Positions 49,444 to 59,467 of a stretch of DNA of 64,000 nt are shown piece after piece. Under the pieces are notes generated by a model, which worked only from the letters and a program-made list of their open reading frames with translations, did no database searches and was not told the origin of the DNA. The position numbers were made by a program, and so were the translations under genes. Position 1 is the first letter of the stretch. Every line of letters begins with the position of its first letter. This DNA comes from Anaerolineae bacterium. GTDB taxonomy: Bacteria; Chloroflexota; Anaerolineae; Anaerolineales; Villigracilaceae. The stretch is from NCBI GenBank assembly GCA_018648685.1, contig JABGQT010000049.1, positions 1 through 64,000 on the forward strand, written 5' to 3'.

Positions 49444-50436
49444 ATGGAATACAGAAATTTAGGACGCTCAGGATTAAAAGTTTCGGCGCTATCTTTTGGC
49501 GCGTGGGTCACATTTGGTGATCAAATTGGCGAAAGAGCAGCACAAGCAATGATGCAAGCCGCGATCGATGCGGGCGTAAATTTCTTCGATAACGCTGAAG
49601 TTTACGCAGGCGGAAAAGCGGAAACGATGATGGGCAAGGTTGTCAAAAAAGCCGGCTGGAAACGTTCAGACCTGGTTTTCTCGACCAAGATTTTTTGGGG
49701 CGGCGATGGCGTGAACGACAAGGGGCTTTCACGCAAACATATCGTCGAAGGAGTCGATACCGCGCTCAAACGCCTGCAAATGGATTATGTTGATCTAGTT
49801 TTTGCTCATCGCCCTGATCTGCACACACCCATCGAAGAGACAGTGCGCGCATTCAATCATGTGATCGACCAAGGCAAAGCCTTTTATTGGGGAACGAGCG
49901 AATGGAGCGCCACGCAGATTATGGAAGCGCACGGCATCGCCCGCGAATTGGGCTTGATACCGCCTACGATGGAACAGCCCCAGTACCACATGTTTCACCG
50001 TGACCGCTTCGAAGCCAAATATGCTCCGCTATATGACCATCTCGGCTTGGGGACAACGATCTGGTCGCCTTTGGCAAGTGGTTTGCTGACCGGCAAATAT
50101 AACGCCGGAATGCCAAAAGGCACGCGCGCTACCCTTAAGGGGTACGAGTGGCTCCGAAGACGCTTTACCGATGAAACCGCTCTAGCGAATATCGCCAAAG
50201 TGGGCAAATTGATGAATATTGCGGACGAACTTGGCTGCACAATGGCACAGCTTGCTCTTGCATGGACTTTAAAGAATCCCAACGTAAGTACTACTATCAC
50301 GGGTGCATCTCGTGCCGAACAAGTTGTTGAAAATATGAAGGCAATTGATTATGTAGAGAAGCTCACACCAGACGTTATGGAAGCCATTGAAGTGATCTTG
50401 GATAATAAGCCTGATGCAGAACAAGATTGGCGATAA
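49444..50436 (+). CDS. Aldo/keto reductase (voltage-gated K+ channel beta-subunit type)
   Basis: 330 aa TIM-barrel NADPH oxidoreductase. Catalytic Asp/Tyr in '[14 protein letters not shown]', Lys in 'VFSTKIFWG' and His in 'DLVFAHRPD' are intact. '[13 protein letters not shown]' and the C-terminal '[15 protein letters not shown]' belong to the AKR6/AKR7-like branch. It reduces aldehydes or ketones in the cytosol. AAGGAG precedes the ATG. Stand-alone gene. Confidence 0.93.
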   Translation: MEYRNLGRSGLKVSALSFGAWVTFGDQIGERAAQAMMQAAIDAGVNFFDNAEVYAGGKAETMMGKVVKKAGWKRSDLVFSTKIFWGGDGVNDKGLSRKHIVEGVDTALKRLQMDYVDLVFAHRPDLHTPIEETVRAFNHVIDQGKAFYWGTSEWSATQIMEAHGIARELGLIPPTMEQPQYHMFHRDRFEAKYAPLYDHLGLGTTIWSPLASGLLTGKYNAGMPKGTRATLKGYEWLRRRFTDETALANIAKVGKLMNIADELGCTMAQLALAWTLKNPNVSTTITGASRAEQVVENMKAIDYVEKLTPDVMEAIEVILDNKPDAEQDWR

Positions 50437-50474
50437 TCACGAGTTGTGCGAATTTCACGAATAGCACAAATGAA

Positions 50475-50514
50475 AACTCCCCGTTCTTTTTGAAAGAGCG
50501 GGGAGTTGTGTTTT
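50475..50514. terminator. Bidirectional terminator between AKR and GltD-like genes
   Basis: AACTCCCCG (50475-50483) pairs with CGGGGAGTT (50499-50507), with inner TCTTT/AAAGA pairing; GTGTTTT follows on the plus strand and TTTTC on the minus strand. The two neighbouring genes converge here. Confidence 0.8.
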
Positions 50515-50534
50515 AAGGTTTTCTATATTGAGTT

Positions 50535-51974
50535 CTATTTATTTTGAATATACTCATCAATAGAAACCGCGGCTTTGCGACCGGCCATCATTGCAGTAAC
50601 CACCAAATCAGGACCTGTAGCAGCATCACCACCTGCGTATACGCCAGGAAGAGAGGTGGCGCCTGTTTTATAATCTGCTGTGATCAAACCCCAGTCATGA
50701 GTTTCCAAATTGGGTGTGGATTTGCTGATGGTTTCATCGGGCCAATATCCTAACGCCAGCACAGCTGTATCCGCTTCAACAATAAAGTTAGAACCAACAA
50801 CCTTGATCGGGCGTCGGCGACCAGAATCATCGGGCGCGCCCAACTCCATGCGCAAACATTCAACTCCTGCCAATCTACCATCATCACCGGGGATAAATTT
50901 GATAGGCTGGGTGAGGAATTGAAAATTCGCACCTTCTTCACTGGTCATTTCTCGATCTTTGGCACCACCCGGCACTTCTCTTAAGGTACGTCGATAAAGG
51001 CAAGTCACTTCTTCAGCACCAAGCCGCAGGGATGAGCGCAAAGCATCTGATGCCGTATCTCCACCACCGATAACGACCACCTTTTTTCCTAGATCCGTCA
51101 GCGGTTCCAAGCCCCCAGGAAGATACGCTGAATTAACATTTGTGCGGATAAGAAATTCAGTCGCCAAATGTACCCCTGGCAGATCAACGCCTTCGGCTTT
51201 GAGCGGGGCATCGACTTGAGTACCTACACCAATGAAAATGGCTTCAAAACCTTCGTTGAATAGATCATTAATGGTTTTATCTTTTCCTATAAAAATATCA
51301 TATACAAATTTTACGCCTGCCTCTTCAAGATCTTTTACAGATTGGAAGACCACATCTTTAGGAAGTTTAAAATTGGGAATTCCATAAGTGAGCAAACCGC
51401 CCGCTGCGGGCTTGGCTTCAAAAATGGTAATTTGATACCCTTTTTGAAGAAGTTGTTCTGCGCAACCGTACCCAGAAGGACCCGCGCCAATAATTGCCAC
51501 TTTCTTTCCATTTGACTTGGGGGTCGGAATGCAATAGCCTTTTTCTTCGCGCTCATAATCCATAACATAGGCTTCGAGCATATCCGTTAGCACAGGCGCC
51601 CCCTCATCTTTGGCAAGTACACAAGACCCTTGGCATAATTGCTCATGCGGGCAAACGCGACTGCAAACTTCAGGAAGAGAACTGGTTTGTCGATAAAGTT
51701 CAGCTGCTTTCAAAAATTTGCCTTCCTCAATCATCCACATGGCTGATGGAATATCATTGTGACAAGGGCAGGCAACCACGCAACCGGCAGGGTCTGGGCA
51801 ATGTATGCACCGAGAAGCTGCCATCTTCGCGCACTCTTCTGAAAAGGGGATAACGACATCATCAAAGTCGCCAATTCGTTCATCAGGTGGGCGGAGTCGA
51901 ATGCCGTCACAAACTGTCAACGCACGTGATTTACGATCAATAGCTAAATCTTCGCTGGGGATAGATTGAGTCAT
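50535..51974 (-). CDS. GltD-like NAD(P)H oxidoreductase (glutamate synthase small-subunit type)
   Basis: 479 aa. An N-terminal Cys-rich helical domain ('SRCIHCPDPAGCVVACPCHND', 'EVCSRVCPHEQLCQGSC', given in short pieces) likely holds 4Fe-4S clusters; then FAD- and NAD(P)-binding folds ('AIIGAGPSGYGCAEQL', 'VVIGGGDTASDAL', 'GVYAGGDAATGPDLV'). It resembles GltD and the related SudA/NfnB/PydA electron-transfer subunits. No large glutamate-synthase subunit is beside it, so it may serve another partner. AAGGAG lies just before the start. Confidence 0.88.
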   Translation of the reverse strand: MTQSIPSEDLAIDRKSRALTVCDGIRLRPPDERIGDFDDVVIPFSEECAKMAASRCIHCPDPAGCVVACPCHNDIPSAMWMIEEGKFLKAAELYRQTSSLPEVCSRVCPHEQLCQGSCVLAKDEGAPVLTDMLEAYVMDYEREEKGYCIPTPKSNGKKVAIIGAGPSGYGCAEQLLQKGYQITIFEAKPAAGGLLTYGIPNFKLPKDVVFQSVKDLEEAGVKFVYDIFIGKDKTINDLFNEGFEAIFIGVGTQVDAPLKAEGVDLPGVHLATEFLIRTNVNSAYLPGGLEPLTDLGKKVVVIGGGDTASDALRSSLRLGAEEVTCLYRRTLREVPGGAKDREMTSEEGANFQFLTQPIKFIPGDDGRLAGVECLRMELGAPDDSGRRRPIKVVGSNFIVEADTAVLALGYWPDETISKSTPNLETHDWGLITADYKTGATSLPGVYAGGDAATGPDLVVTAMMAGRKAAVSIDEYIQNK

Positions 51975-52154
51975 CTTGAACTCCTTTATAATGCCGGTAC
52001 ATTGACACGACTTTGCTTACCCAATCATAGTAAAGACAGCCACTGCTTATTAGTTCCTTTTATCACAACTGTTAGTTCTTTTTGTCACAAAAACACCCCG
52101 CAGATGTCACGTGCGCCACTTATTAATCTGTTATTCTCTCTTCTTTTGAGAAAT

Positions 52155-52192
52155 AAAAAGTCCCTGCGCCAATAAAAGAGCAGGGACTTTTA
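52155..52192. terminator. Terminator downstream of the TSUP gene
   Basis: AAAGTCCCTGC (52157-52167) and GCAGGGACTTT (52180-52190). On the minus strand the stem is followed by TTTTTAT. It lies 20 bp after the stop codon. Confidence 0.8.
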
Positions 52193-52211
52193 TAAATCTA
52201 TTTATCTTCAA

Positions 52212-52991
52212 TTAGCTAAATTTTAGCCAACCCATTGAGATACTATATCTGATCAGCATCGCTCCACACATCAGGACGATCAGAACCCTAAGGTAGGAAG
52301 GGTTGATCCTGAAAAGGAATTTTGAACCCAGCCATGCGCCAATTCCTTGCCCAACGATCATAAAAATACCAGCGATCCAGACAATTCTCCCTGTTGTTAG
52401 AAATACAAGCAAAGCAGCAAAGTTCGTAGCAAAATTCATCGTTTTGGCAACAATCGTTGCTGAGATCAACCCGCGCCCTCGAAGAGAAACTCCTGATAAA
52501 GCAAAAAATGAGCCTGTGCCTGGACCGAAGAATCCATCATAACTCCCAATGAGCGGAACAACAAAATTCCTGTATTTCTGGTAGGACAGTTTAGGCTCAC
52601 CATCGCCTTCTTTGGGTTTCGGCGAAATTAGAAAATAAATGGCAATAAATAAGAGCACCACGGGGATAACAAAAGAGAGCATTTCAGGGTCAATAAGCTG
52701 CACGGCAGAAGCACCCATCGCTGACCCCATGAAGGCAAAAAGCATCAAACCTCTTACTTCTTTCCAAGTGACTTTTTTGTTTATGAACATCATCAAGGTC
52801 GCTGTCCCTGACCCCATGCTGCTCTGGAATTTATTTGTGCCAAGCACAGCCAAAGGGGGAATACCGCTCAAGATCAATGCGGGAACAGTGAGCAAGCCCC
52901 CGCCACCAGCCAGGGTATCTAAAAAACTGGCGACGATAGCTGTTAAAAACAATAGAAAAAGTACTTGTATAGAAAGCTCTGGAATTTCCAC
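52212..52991 (-). CDS. TSUP/TauE-SafE family sulfite or organo-anion exporter
   Basis: 259 aa with eight membrane segments. 'ASFLDTLAGGGGLLTVPALIL' (two short motifs, TLAGGGGL and PALIL) and 'GSYDGFFGPGTGSFFAL' are the paired TauE signatures. I prefer the GTG at 52991: the AAGGAG directly abuts the ATG at 52997, leaving no spacing, while it is 6 bases from the GTG. Substrates of the family are sulfite, sulfoacetate and similar anions. Stand-alone gene. Confidence 0.88.
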   Translation of the reverse strand: MEIPELSIQVLFLLFLTAIVASFLDTLAGGGGLLTVPALILSGIPPLAVLGTNKFQSSMGSGTATLMMFINKKVTWKEVRGLMLFAFMGSAMGASAVQLIDPEMLSFVIPVVLLFIAIYFLISPKPKEGDGEPKLSYQKYRNFVVPLIGSYDGFFGPGTGSFFALSGVSLRGRGLISATIVAKTMNFATNFAALLVFLTTGRIVWIAGIFMIVGQGIGAWLGSKFLFRINPSYLRVLIVLMCGAMLIRYSISMGWLKFS

Positions 52992-53253
52992 TTGCATCTC
53001 CTTTGTTTATCGGGAGAGAATAACACTGTTGTTGAAAAAGATAAAGCATAAATTCTAGAGCAGTCGCATGAGATAAACTCAATACAACGTAAATTAAGTT
53101 TTTTACAAAAACCCTGCGAAGATTGCTAAACGCTGGATTGATTTGCTCACATAACTTCTCTTCTATAGGAAACCTTTTCTCAAAGGAACCTTCGCAAGGT
53201 TCAACGCAAAAAACGCAAGGAAATTATTTTACGATGTGCCCAAGTATCTACAT

Positions 53254-53396
53254 TAGGACTTTCGCTTTTGAGCGAGAAAAGAGGGTGCGTCGCACGAAAA
53301 CGATGAGAATCTGCCCTTCGACAGGCAAAAAGCTTGTCGATTAAGATCTTTTTGTCGATGCTGGTACGACGCACGCCTACCTGAGCGAAAGTCCTA
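53254..53396. repeat. Nested palindromic element, family I copy 2 with a family B core
   Basis: Outer arms TAGGACTTTCGCT (53254-53266) and AGCGAAAGTCCTA (53384-53396) are perfect. Inside, GTGCGTCGCAC (53285-53295) and GTACGACGCAC (53364-53374) are the arms seen at 22439-22526, and a further GACAGGCAAAAAGCTTGTC hairpin lies at the centre. A short hairpin GAACCTTCGCAAGGTTC precedes it at 53186-53202. No gene is visible from 53000 to 53468. Confidence 0.75.
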
Positions 53397-53423
53397 TCAT
53401 AAAGATTGTTAGAAACAACAGAG

Positions 53424-53429
53424 TATAAT
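53424..53429 (+). promoter_or_regulatory. -10 box of the alpha-2-macroglobulin-like gene
   Basis: TATAAT 39 bases before the ATG at 53469; the leader contains GTGAGG as ribosome-binding site. It lies 28 bases after the end of the palindromic element. Confidence 0.5.
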
Positions 53430-53468
53430 GAGCATGGCCCTTTACACATCCCCCTTTGTGAGGTTCTC

Positions 53469-56400
53469 ATGCCTAAAACATCCCCCAAAGCTCTTTTCAT
53501 TTTTATCATTCTTTCTCTGATTTTTTCGGCTTGTTCAATGCCGAGTATCGTTTCGCCATCTCAACCAGAAACGCAAGAATCTGCGGCAACGCCGACGGCA
53601 ATTCCTGACCAGAATTTACCGCCAAAGCTTGTCGAAACCCTGCCCATGGAAGGCAGCAGTATTGGTCTCCAGGAGCCGCTCACTTTTTATTTTAATCAGC
53701 CGATGGAGCGAGCTTCAGTAGAGGCAGCCTGGAATCCCACTCCTGCTATTGCGGGGCAATTTCTTTGGGTGGATGATGCAACACTCACTTTTACGCCCAG
53801 TGATCCTCTGGAGGCGGGGGCAAGCCTAAATATCGAGTTTGAGACGGGGGCAAAATCAGCAAAAGGCGTTGCTCTACCCGAACCTGTTCACTCTCTTTTT
53901 AATGCGGCAGATGCCATCCACCCCGTTCAGTTTTTGCCTGCAAACGGGAGTTCAGATCTAAGCGTCGATTCTGCCGTGGTCGTCACTTTTAATCAACCCA
54001 TTGTACCCCTCGGCGCAGATGCCGCGACATTACCCGTTGCATTTACGTTGGAACCCGCTGCGCAAGGACGCGGGGAATGGGTCAATACGAGTACCTACAT
54101 TTTTTATCCTGAGCCTGCTTTAGCGGGGGGGCAAGCCTATAAGGCGGTTTTGAACCCCGGTTTGCGGAGCGTTGCGGGGACAGTTTTGGCAGATGTGGGG
54201 AGTTGGTCTTTCGCTACCGCGCTACCACGTTTGCTGAAAATTAGCCCATCAACCGAAATCCCCCTGCCGCTTGATTTGGAAATGACGCTGACTTTTAACC
54301 AGCCCATGGATGCAGCGAGCGTGGAATCTAATTTCTCTTTACTTGGCGATGAAGGAGGGGTATCCGGTACTTTTGAATGGGCAGAAGACCTTCGCTCGGT
54401 GACTTTTATTGCCGATAATTTGTTGGCGCGTAATAGCAATTATCGCTTTGCATTGAACGGAGCCGCTTTAGCACAAGGCGGAACAGCGCTGGAAAGTGGC
54501 TGGGATGTAGAGATGATCTCCTCGCCGAATTTTGCAGTCCTTTCTACAGACCCGGAAGAAGGCGGTGTAACAAATGAGTATTTTTCGGGGCATATCTATT
54601 TTACAACCGATGTTACAAGAGATGATGTTGAAGACTTTATAACGATCTCTCCTGAAGTATCTGGTTTTGGTGCAGGTTCTTTTGATAATTCGATCAATTT
54701 TCGCGGAAATTTTGATTTTGAAACAAACTACACTGTTACGGTTTCTTCTGCCCTTAAAGATCGTTGGGAGCAAGAACTGGGAGAATCTTTTAGTTATAGT
54801 TTTTCAACACCTGCGCCAGAGCCAAAAATTTCTTTACCCTATATTGGCTCTCCTTTTTACTTTTCTTCAGCAACAGAGCCTCTTTTCTACATCCAATCGA
54901 CCAATATCCCCAGAGTTGATCTGACTCTCGGCGAGGTCGCTCTTGCTGATTTCTTCCGTCTTTTTGGGCCGGATGGTTATGATGAACGCCAAGTTTATCA
55001 GGCAGAGAATGAATCTTTTTGGCGGCAGGATTTGGATATTGAGAAGAACAAAAGTCAGAGTTTTTCGTTAGACTTAGCACCTAACACTGATGCACTCACC
55101 CCGGGAATTTATTCTCTCCGCGTTTGGAAAGGGGGCGCAGAAGGCGGTTCATCGCCAAATTATATCGTTGCCAGCAATATCAATACGCTTTTCAAATTTG
55201 GCACCACAGATGCGCTCATTTGGGCAACCGATCTCGAAACAAATGCCCCTATCGCAGGACAAACAGTCTCTGTATATGACGAAAGCGGCACGCTCCTTGC
55301 CAGTGGAACTACCGATGCACAAGGTATCTGGTATGGGGAAATTCCCACACAAGAGGATTTCTATCAAAACTACTATGTCGTTTTGGGGCAAATTGGCGAA
55401 GAGAATTTCGGCTTTGGCTCTTCTGTTTGGGGCGAGGATATTACCCCCTGGCACTTTGGTCTTTCTATGGATCGCCGCCCGCCACACACCGAAGTCTATC
55501 TCTACACAGATCGCCCCATTTACAGACCTGGGCAGACTGTTTATTTTCGGGCGATCGTGCGCGAAGCCTTCGATGGACGTTATGGCGCGCCTGCGCTCAC
55601 ATCCCTGCCATTAACCGTCTCCAATAGCTGGGGCGATAATATCCACACCCTTAACCCCGCTCTCTCTGAGTACGGCGCAGCGCAAGGCTCCTTTGTCATC
55701 CCCGAAGATTCGCCCTCCGGCTATTTCTCTTTCTTCAACAAAGAGCTTCAATTTTCTGCTAATTTTGAAGTCGCAGACTATAGAAAGCCAGAAATCAATC
55801 TCAGCATGGAGATGACCCCCTCAGCAATTAAAAATGGCGAATCACTCAACGCAGAAATTTCCGCTCAATATTATTTTGACGCTCCCGCCAGTGACCTCCC
55901 CGTACACTGGACAATTTACGAAGATAATAGCTATTTTTATCTCCCCGGCTACAGAGTTGGCAATCTTAATCTCGATTGGCTGAACTACAGAAACGACTAC
56001 CGCTACTATGGCAGTTTTCTCAACGAAGGTGAAGGAAAAACAAATGCTGAGGGTATTCTTACACTCGATTTCAACGATCTCGATATCGCCGATGGCACGC
56101 GCGAGCTAACCCTCGAGATCACCGCGCAAGACGAAAGCAATCAACAGATCAGCACACGCAGCACAGCCCTCGTTCACCCCGAAGATTTTTATATCGGATT
56201 AAGATCCGACACCTGGGTGGGACGCGAAGAAAGCGAAATGGGATTTGACATCCTGACCGTAGATTGGGATTCCGCGCCGCTCTCAGCCCAGGGCTTGCAC
56301 GCCGATTTCAAACAGGTCACGTGGGAAAGGCAGGAGCCCGTTCATTCTTACGAATCCCCAACATTTACCCCTGTTTATACCCCCGTCAGCGATGTGGATT

Positions 56401-59354
56401 TTGCCACCGGCAACGATGGCGGGGCACGGCTTTCTTTTACGCCCCCATCCCCCGGCACCTATATCCTCGAAGTCAGCGGAGAGAATACCTCCACACAGAT
56501 CATGCTCTGGGTGCGTGGCGCAGAAAGAGCGATCTGGCCTCGTCTCCCTCATAACCATATCCAGTTAGCCGCAGATAAAGATTCATATATTCCCGGCGAT
56601 ATCGCTGAGATATTTATCCCCAATCCCCTTGATGCACCTACCCAGGCACTTGTTACCGTTGAACGTGGCACCATCCACAAATCTGAGATTATTAGTATAG
56701 AAGCGGGCGGCTCAACCTATAGCCTGCCGCTAACAGAAGCAGATGCTCCGAATGTCTACTTTTCTGTCACACTCCTCAGCGGACGCGATTTCCGCGTGGG
56801 TTATGCAGAATTGCCAGTTTCTGCCGCCGCACAAATTTTAAATGTGACTCTTACCTCTACTCCGATTCGTTCTGAACCGGGCGGAGAAGTGAATTTTGGC
56901 ATCCAGGTCAGCGATTCTGCGGGAAACCCCGTGCAGGGAGAATTCTCTCTGGCCGTTGTAGACCTTGCAGCCCTCGCTTTGGCAGACCCAAATTCTGAAC
57001 CGATCGAAGAAGCCTTTTACGACAAAGCTCGTCTTGGCGTACGAACGACTCTCTCTATGGCTGGCGACAGCATTTACGGAATCTTCCTCGATGGCGGCGC
57101 AGGCGGAATGGGCGGCGGTGGCGGCGAAGGAATCGCTGTTGTACGCGAAAATTTCCCTGATACTGCGTATTGGAACGGAAATATTGTCACTGACGTGAAT
57201 GGCCAAGCCCAAGTGAGCGTTATATTGCCTGATAATCTGACAACCTGGTATGTCGATCTGCGCGGCATTACAAAGGAATCGCTTGTTGGTAGCGCAGAAC
57301 TGGAAGTTGTCAGCACCAAAGATGTTTTGCTGCGCCCGGTCACACCGCGCTTCCTCGTCGTTGGCGACCATCTCGAAATGGCCGCTATCGTTCACAATAA
57401 CACCAATGTCGAACAACGCGGAACTGTGAGTTTGCAAGCCATCGGCTTTTTGTTAGATGACCCGAACGCCATTGAACAAGAGATCGTGATCCCCGCAGAG
57501 GGGCGCGTTAAAGTTTCGTGGTGGGGCACAGCGCAAGATGCCGAATCCGCTGAATTGCTTTTCAATGCCAATTTTGGCGAAAATCAGGATATTACCCGCC
57601 CAAGCTGGGGTGCACTGCCCATTTTGCGCTATACCGCACCGCAATCTTTCGTGACGGCCGGGACGCTCGAGACAGCCAAAACTTTAACGGAATCCATTTC
57701 CTTGCCGCGCAGCTTTATCCCCAACGGTGGCAAGCTGGAGGTCACGCTTGACCCCTCGCTGGCAGCCGCGATCCTTCAGAGCCTGAAGGCGATTCCCGTA
57801 TCCAAATCCACATCCAGTAATGAAGCCATCCTCTCTTACCTTTTGCCGAATATTGCCACGTATAAGGCTTTGCAATCAGCAGGTTTGAGCGAGCCGGAAC
57901 TGGAGGCACGCCTTGAAGAAACGCTGGAAAAAGGCGTGGCGCAGTTGCTCGTCAACCAAAATAATAATTATGGCTGGGATTGGTACGCAAAAAGCGAGCA
58001 TGTGCTCGGTGGCAGCGGCGTATACGGCAAACCCAGTATTGGGGGCGGGGGCATCGAGAGCGACCCTTATATTTCGGCTTATATTCTCTTTGGGCTGTGG
58101 CAGGCGCGCGACGCGGGCGTATATATTGACGAGAGCGTTTTCTCGAATGCGCGCGATTATTTGCACTCTGCTTCGCTACCTTACATCTCGAATGCCGACC
58201 CTGCAACCTGGGAAAAAGATCGGCTTGTTTTTATCCAATATGTGCTGCAAATGACCGGCGGCGCAGATGCTATCGCGGTCGATCAATTGGATGAATGGAG
58301 GGAAACGATCAGCCCTTGGGCGCAGGCTTTGCTGGCATTAACCTTTGAATCTCGACAGGTGGGGGACGAACGTGCATCCAGCTTGTTTGCCAATCTCGAA
58401 AGTTCTGCCCGACGAAGCGCGAGCGGCGCACACTGGGAAAGTGATGCCCATTCGTGGAGAAATCCCGGCACCCCAAATTACACCACCGCCACGGTCATTT
58501 ACGCCCTCGCGCAACGTGATAGCGCGAATCCGCTCCTGAATGATGCTGTTCGGTATTTGGCTGCGCATCGAAATATCCATGGTTATTGGAGTTCGACTTA
58601 TGAAAACGCCTGGTCACTTTTGGCATTGACCGAAGTGGCGAAAAACGCACAGGAATTTAACGCATCTTTCGATTTCTCTTCGCACTTGAATGGCTCCATG
58701 ATCTCTGAAGGGCAAGCGAATGCGTTGGTTCCCGTGACCACAACCACTTTGCTGGATTCTTTACAGCTTTCTCTGCCTAATGCGCTGAATATCAGTCGTG
58801 GCGAAGGGATTGGCAGACTCTATTATCGTGCGGCTCTCTTCGTAGACCGCGCTGCAGAAACAGCCCCTGCATTAAATCGTGGAATGGAAGTTTCCCGCAG
58901 CTATTACAATGCCGACTGCGAAGAAGATTGTGTACCGCTGACTGCCACCCAATTATCTGCTGGCGCAAAAGTGAAAGTACAAGTATCTGTAAACCTTGCC
59001 AATGATAGCTATTATGTGCAGGTTGAAGACTTCATCCCCGCCGGAGCAGAAATCCTGAACCAACAACTTAATACATCCGAATTGGGCGAAGAAGCGGATA
59101 GCGTGGAAGTTTATGACCCCGATAATCCTTTTGCTAATGGCTGGCGCTGGTGGTTCTTCTCTGAGCCGCAAATTGGCGATGAAAATATCACCTGGTCAGC
59201 CGATTATCTCCCCGCCGGAACCTATGTACTCAGCTATACCATCATCCCCTTGCAAGCGGGCGAGTATCGCGTTTTGCCCGCCCACGCCTGGCAGAGCTTC
59301 TTCCCCGATGTGCAGGGTGCGAGTGCGGGAGAGATTTTTGTGGTGAGGGAGTGA
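53469..59354 (+). CDS. Bacterial alpha-2-macroglobulin-like lipoprotein without thioester
   Basis: 1961 aa. Lipoprotein signal ending at C22 ('IFSAC'). Three to four Big_5/SbsA-type Ig-like domains (about 40-440; repeated 'TFNQPM' strands) precede MG domains, including an MG1/MG2-like region with 'VYLYTDRPIYRPGQTVYFRA' (about 680) and the A2M core 'VRENFPDTAYWN' after a Gly-rich stretch (about 1200-1220). The alpha/alpha toroid near 1440 has 'SKSTSSNEAILSYLLPN' where CxEQ is expected, so there is no thioester. I start at 53469 after GAGGTTCTC. It likely traps or binds external proteases or polymers non-covalently. No penicillin-binding protein 1C gene is adjacent. Confidence 0.9.
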   Translation: MPKTSPKALFIFIILSLIFSACSMPSIVSPSQPETQESAATPTAIPDQNLPPKLVETLPMEGSSIGLQEPLTFYFNQPMERASVEAAWNPTPAIAGQFLWVDDATLTFTPSDPLEAGASLNIEFETGAKSAKGVALPEPVHSLFNAADAIHPVQFLPANGSSDLSVDSAVVVTFNQPIVPLGADAATLPVAFTLEPAAQGRGEWVNTSTYIFYPEPALAGGQAYKAVLNPGLRSVAGTVLADVGSWSFATALPRLLKISPSTEIPLPLDLEMTLTFNQPMDAASVESNFSLLGDEGGVSGTFEWAEDLRSVTFIADNLLARNSNYRFALNGAALAQGGTALESGWDVEMISSPNFAVLSTDPEEGGVTNEYFSGHIYFTTDVTRDDVEDFITISPEVSGFGAGSFDNSINFRGNFDFETNYTVTVSSALKDRWEQELGESFSYSFSTPAPEPKISLPYIGSPFYFSSATEPLFYIQSTNIPRVDLTLGEVALADFFRLFGPDGYDERQVYQAENESFWRQDLDIEKNKSQSFSLDLAPNTDALTPGIYSLRVWKGGAEGGSSPNYIVASNINTLFKFGTTDALIWATDLETNAPIAGQTVSVYDESGTLLASGTTDAQGIWYGEIPTQEDFYQNYYVVLGQIGEENFGFGSSVWGEDITPWHFGLSMDRRPPHTEVYLYTDRPIYRPGQTVYFRAIVREAFDGRYGAPALTSLPLTVSNSWGDNIHTLNPALSEYGAAQGSFVIPEDSPSGYFSFFNKELQFSANFEVADYRKPEINLSMEMTPSAIKNGESLNAEISAQYYFDAPASDLPVHWTIYEDNSYFYLPGYRVGNLNLDWLNYRNDYRYYGSFLNEGEGKTNAEGILTLDFNDLDIADGTRELTLEITAQDESNQQISTRSTALVHPEDFYIGLRSDTWVGREESEMGFDILTVDWDSAPLSAQGLHADFKQVTWERQEPVHSYESPTFTPVYTPVSDVDFATGNDGGARLSFTPPSPGTYILEVSGENTSTQIMLWVRGAERAIWPRLPHNHIQLAADKDSYIPGDIAEIFIPNPLDAPTQALVTVERGTIHKSEIISIEAGGSTYSLPLTEADAPNVYFSVTLLSGRDFRVGYAELPVSAAAQILNVTLTSTPIRSEPGGEVNFGIQVSDSAGNPVQGEFSLAVVDLAALALADPNSEPIEEAFYDKARLGVRTTLSMAGDSIYGIFLDGGAGGMGGGGGEGIAVVRENFPDTAYWNGNIVTDVNGQAQVSVILPDNLTTWYVDLRGITKESLVGSAELEVVSTKDVLLRPVTPRFLVVGDHLEMAAIVHNNTNVEQRGTVSLQAIGFLLDDPNAIEQEIVIPAEGRVKVSWWGTAQDAESAELLFNANFGENQDITRPSWGALPILRYTAPQSFVTAGTLETAKTLTESISLPRSFIPNGGKLEVTLDPSLAAAILQSLKAIPVSKSTSSNEAILSYLLPNIATYKALQSAGLSEPELEARLEETLEKGVAQLLVNQNNNYGWDWYAKSEHVLGGSGVYGKPSIGGGGIESDPYISAYILFGLWQARDAGVYIDESVFSNARDYLHSASLPYISNADPATWEKDRLVFIQYVLQMTGGADAIAVDQLDEWRETISPWAQALLALTFESRQVGDERASSLFANLESSARRSASGAHWESDAHSWRNPGTPNYTTATVIYALAQRDSANPLLNDAVRYLAAHRNIHGYWSSTYENAWSLLALTEVAKNAQEFNASFDFSSHLNGSMISEGQANALVPVTTTTLLDSLQLSLPNALNISRGEGIGRLYYRAALFVDRAAETAPALNRGMEVSRSYYNADCEEDCVPLTATQLSAGAKVKVQVSVNLANDSYYVQVEDFIPAGAEILNQQLNTSELGEEADSVEVYDPDNPFANGWRWWFFSEPQIGDENITWSADYLPAGTYVLSYTIIPLQAGEYRVLPAHAWQSFFPDVQGASAGEIFVVRE

Positions 59355-59370
59355 GAGGAGGGTTTTGATA

Positions 59371-59376
59371 TATAAT
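59371..59376 (+). promoter_or_regulatory. Possible -10 box of the histidine-kinase gene
   Basis: TATAAT 17 bases after the alpha-2-macroglobulin-like stop codon and 91 bases before the kinase ATG. Confidence 0.4.
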
Positions 59377-59467
59377 GTTCATAATGCGGGTTAGAAAAAT
59401 TAGATTCCGTCTATCGCCTAGTTAGATTACTAATCATGTCTTGGCTCGCCCATCTAGAGGCATTCAA

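Noticed and set aside
53123..53344. Plus-strand 73-codon ORF before the macroglobulin-like gene
   Set aside because: It overlaps a nested palindromic element and has no ribosome-binding site.
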